Shown here piece by piece: positions 61,640 through 64,000 of a DNA stretch of 64,000 nt. The position numbers were made by a program, and so were the translations under genes. The notes beneath the pieces are model-generated. The model was not told the DNA's origin. It searched no databases and saw nothing but the letters and a program-made list of their open reading frames with translations. Position 1 is the first letter of the stretch. Every line of letters starts with the position of its first letter. Source of the stretch: Tahibacter sp042701255 (GTDB taxonomy: Bacteria; Pseudomonadota; Gammaproteobacteria; Xanthomonadales; Rhodanobacteraceae); contig NZ_CP170554.1 in the NCBI RefSeq assembly GCF_042701255.1, positions 5,518,001 to 5,582,000 on the forward strand. The letters run 5' to 3'.

Positions 61640-61897
61640 GGCTTACCGACGGTGGCGCAGAGGCGCGGAATCATAGCCCAGGCAAGCGGTGCGGGTCCGC
61701 CGCGCGCCGGTGCATAACCGAGCGCGAGCGGCCGCTTGTGTCCGTCCGCCCGGAGATTTCCTGATATCGCAAGTTGCCCGTTTCCCGTCAGCGGCCTCGC
61801 CGATCCGCGCTGCGAGTTCGCAGCGATCGCGCAGGCCAACGGCCCACCACTCGACTACCACCACGGGCAAGGGCGCAGTGGCTCATCAGCGCAGTTC

Positions 61898-62416
61898 TCA
61901 GGACAGCGGGAATTTTCTGCGGGAAAGCAGCTTTGCCGAAATAGTCGCCAGCGAGTCTCCGTCGCGGCCGACGACGGCAATGTCGTTGTCGCATCGCTCG
62001 ACTCCAAAAGCCGTCAGCGACGCCGGGAAGTAAGCCATGAGCCGCCAATCTCCACGCTCCGTGAGTTCGTAGAAGCGAAACTCCCGGTAATCCAGACCGA
62101 ACCCGCTGCCGCGACCGACGACCAATATCGTCACGCCGTCGAGGACGAAAGTCTGCATCGCAACGACGATGCTGTGTTCGTGCCCTTGCTCTTCCGCGAT
62201 GCCTTCGAGCAGTGCGCGCGCACTCTGCGGCGTCTCGTCCATTGTCCCGGACGACGGTGCCAACCAGTAGCCCGGAACGAAAATCGACTGGGCCTGAGAA
62301 GACGTAGCGCAGGCGAGCAGCAGGAATCCAAATACCGACCAGGCCGCGCTGCGCAAGGCAGCCGGCTTTTCCCTGCGTTGCAATGAACCCGGTTCGGCAC
62401 AGGCCATCTGCGACAT
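61898..62416 (-). CDS. Secreted or membrane-anchored small protein of unknown function
   Basis: A 172-residue protein with an N-terminal hydrophobic stretch (AAWSVFGFLLLACATSSQA) that looks like a lipoprotein or signal peptide and begins mature IFVPGYWLAPSSGTMDETP. It contains EFRFYELTERGDWRLMAYFPASL and GRDGDSLATISAKLLSRRKF, a beta-rich pattern without a known motif. GGGAGG precedes the ATG at 62416. It runs toward nadE, 258 bp away. Confidence 0.55.
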   Translation of the reverse strand: MSQMACAEPGSLQRREKPAALRSAAWSVFGFLLLACATSSQAQSIFVPGYWLAPSSGTMDETPQSARALLEGIAEEQGHEHSIVVAMQTFVLDGVTILVVGRGSGFGLDYREFRFYELTERGDWRLMAYFPASLTAFGVERCDNDIAVVGRDGDSLATISAKLLSRRKFPLS

Positions 62417-62707
62417 ACGTATCGGACCTCCCGTGAGGTAGCGGCGCCGCGAAATGCTCGCCTGACGAACCGCACCGGACACGAGACTCACCAACGCGCA
62501 ACGAATTCCACGAGCCGAGAAATTCAATCCCGGAGCGGCGAACACCAATGCCGCACCTGCAGCGTTCCTGATCGTCGCAGTAGGACTCTGGATGCGCCCG
62601 CGCCTGCAACTGCGTCGTAACGGGCCTCGATGCATCGCTGCCCCGGCAACAAGCAGCGAGAGCCTTGCAAGAGGAGCCTGTCACGGGGTCCTCTGAAACA
62701 ACGAAAC

Positions 62708-62738
62708 AAAAAAAGGCCGCGGATCTCTCCGCGGCCTT
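62708..62738 (-). terminator. Rho-independent terminator of sucC-sucD
   Basis: Reading leftward from the sucD stop, an 11-bp perfect stem (62728-62738 with 62713-62723), a 4-base loop and seven T. The 352-bp gap from 62417 to 62768 holds only this signal. Confidence 0.88.
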
Positions 62739-62768
62739 CGTCGTTCAACGAGCTTCGACGCGAGCGGA

Positions 62769-63644
62769 TCAGCCGCCCAGACGCGCCGTGATCGCCCTAC
62801 CGAGATCGGCCGGCGACTTGACCGTCGTCACGCCGGCCTTTTCCAGCGCGGCGAACTTGGCCGCTGCCGTGCCCTTGCCGCCGGAGATGATCGCGCCGGC
62901 ATGGCCCATGCGCTTGCCGGCCGGAGCCGAGGCGCCGGCGATGAACGCGACGACGGGCTTGGTCACGTATTCGGCGATGAATTCGGCCGCTTCTTCTTCA
63001 GCGCTGCCGCCGATTTCGCCGACCATGATGATGCCTTCGGTCTGCGCGTCGTCCTGGAACAGCTTCAGGCAATCGATGAAGTTCAGGCCGTTGATCGGGT
63101 CGCCGCCGATGCCGATGCAGGTGGACTGGCCGAGACCCGCATTCGTGGTCTGGAACACGGCTTCATAGGTCAGCGTGCCGGAGCGCGACACGATGCCGAC
63201 CTTGCCCGGCTTGTGGATGTGGCCCGGCATGATGCCGATCTTGCATTCGCCCGGGGTGATCACGCCGGGGCAGTTCGGGCCGATCAGCACGGCGTCCGGA
63301 TAGCCCTTCAGCGCGTTCTTGACGCGCAGCATGTCGAGCACCGGAATGCCCTCGGTGATCGCGACGATGACCTTGATGCCCGCATCGGCGGCTTCGAGGA
63401 TCGCGTCGGCCGCGAACGGCGGCGGCACGAAGATCATCGAGGCGTCGGCACCGGTCTCGTCGACCGCGTCCTGCACCGTGTTGAACACCGGCAGACCGAT
63501 GTGCTGCGTGCCGCCCTTGCCCGGCGTCACGCCGCCGACCAGCCTGGTGCCGTAGTCGACGGCCTGTTCGGAGTGGAAGGTGCCCTGCTGGCCGGTGAAG
63601 CCCTGGCAGATGACCTTGGTGTTCTTGTTGATCAAAACGCTCAT
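62769..63644 (-). CDS. sucD: Succinyl-CoA synthetase alpha subunit
   Basis: Catalyses substrate-level phosphorylation in the TCA cycle with SucC. The 291-residue protein has the CoA-binding Rossmann motif GFTGQQGTFHSEQAVDYGT, the LIGPNCPGVITPGE loop and the phosphorylated His in KRMGHAGAIISGGKGTA. It lies 11 bp after sucC on the same strand and is followed by a strong terminator. Confidence 0.97.
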   Translation of the reverse strand: MSVLINKNTKVICQGFTGQQGTFHSEQAVDYGTRLVGGVTPGKGGTQHIGLPVFNTVQDAVDETGADASMIFVPPPFAADAILEAADAGIKVIVAITEGIPVLDMLRVKNALKGYPDAVLIGPNCPGVITPGECKIGIMPGHIHKPGKVGIVSRSGTLTYEAVFQTTNAGLGQSTCIGIGGDPINGLNFIDCLKLFQDDAQTEGIIMVGEIGGSAEEEAAEFIAEYVTKPVVAFIAGASAPAGKRMGHAGAIISGGKGTAAAKFAALEKAGVTTVKSPADLGRAITARLGG

Positions 63645-63655
63645 GGCTGGATTCC

Positions 63656-64000
63656 TTACGCTACGGCCGCAACGGCTTTCTGGGCCGCATCGTTGAGATC
63701 GGTCGCCGGGGTGATCTTCAGGCCGCTGTTGGACAGCAGTTCCCGGCCCTTTTCGACATTCGTGCCTTCCAGGCGCACGACGACCGGAATCTTGACGCCG
63801 ACTTCCTTGACCGCGGCGATGATGCCCTCGGCGATCATGTCGCAGCGGACGATGCCGCCGAAGATGTTGACGAGGATGGCCTGCACCTTGTCCGAGGACA
63901 GGATCAGCTTGAACGCCTCGGAGACGCGTTCCTTGGTCGCGCCGCCGCCGACGTCGAGGAAGTTGGCCGGTTCGCCGCCGGCGAGCTTGATCACGTCCAT
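63656..64000 (-). CDS. sucC: Succinyl-CoA synthetase beta subunit, C-terminal part (cut by window edge)
   Basis: Only the last 114 residues are in the window, beginning MDVIKLAGGEPANFLDVGGGA. The visible VNIFGGIVRCDMIAEGII and PVVVRLEGTNVEKGRELL segments are diagnostic of the SucC ATP-grasp C-terminal domain, which joins SucD to make the enzyme. The gene continues beyond 64000. The sucC-sucD order is normal. Confidence 0.95.
   Translation of the reverse strand: MDVIKLAGGEPANFLDVGGGATKERVSEAFKLILSSDKVQAILVNIFGGIVRCDMIAEGIIAAVKEVGVKIPVVVRLEGTNVEKGRELLSNSGLKITPATDLNDAAQKAVAAVA

Noticed and set aside
62417..62707. Possible gene between the secreted unknown and the sucCD terminator
   Set aside because: Only short arginine-rich frames without motifs; the sucD terminator at 62708-62738 marks the boundary.

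Overview
The window is a GC-rich (roughly two-thirds G+C) chromosomal segment of a gammaproteobacterium. Several features point to the Lysobacterales/Xanthomonadales, most likely Rhodanobacteraceae (Dokdonella/Tahibacter-like): the gene order ruvC-ruvA-kup-ruvB-ybgC-tolQRAB-pal-cpoB-queE-queC-tRNA-Lys, a long GGGAATC heptamer array, secreted proteins ending in an LFxNGF(E/Q) tail, and an ECF sigma factor paired with a Ser/Thr kinase. The family placement is inference; no rRNA is present.

Layout. 1-1.7 kb: de novo NAD genes nadA and nadB, with a promoter overlapped by two palindromic operators, then 35 perfect heptamer copies. 1.7-7.2 kb: housekeeping and small genes (DUF2007, DinB, DUF3253, glnS, a nucleoside deaminase, rlmM, two small unknowns). 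7.3-13.5 kb: the cytochrome bd operon cydA-cydB-cydX-cydD-cydC, with cydD frameshifted. 13.6-23.3 kb: a low-oxygen/stress island with three universal stress proteins, DUF1003, GNAT and a zinc alcohol dehydrogenase. It also holds an OmpR-type response regulator, a hybrid PAS kinase, a Crp/Fnr regulator lacking the FNR cluster cysteines, and a ribonucleotide-reductase-like protein. Three perfect TTGAT-N4-ATCAA boxes and two sets of GTAAC direct repeats tie it together. 23.4-29.3 kb: accessory genes, one clear gene remnant and a secreted ASH-domain protein. 29.3-41 kb: tRNA-Lys, queuosine genes, the Tol-Pal envelope system (with an extra stand-alone TolA C-terminal domain) and the Ruv resolvasome with kup inside. 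41-54 kb: secreted proteins, aspS, clpB (frameshifted, with a heat-shock promoter), a pgeF-DUF4166 fusion, rluD and bamD. 54-58.7 kb: an ECF sigma factor and membrane Ser/Thr kinase with TPRs, facing a secreted papain-like protease and its companion. 58.9-64 kb: glk, nadE, a secreted unknown, sucD and the 3' end of sucC.

How it works together. The most interesting unit is 13.6-23.3 kb. It resembles the FixLJ-FixK logic built from different parts: the two-component pair would bind GTAAC repeats upstream of its own operon and of the divergent fnr-like/RNR-like pair. The Fnr-like protein could then drive TTGAT promoters for stress proteins, acetyltransferase and alcohol dehydrogenase. This is inferred from site placement only.

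Data quality. Four genes (cydD, DUF1003, an alpha/beta hydrolase and clpB) carry frameshifts, three of them inside GC-dinucleotide tracts and one in a GGG run. They are either consensus errors or slippage sites; clpB argues for errors, at least in part.
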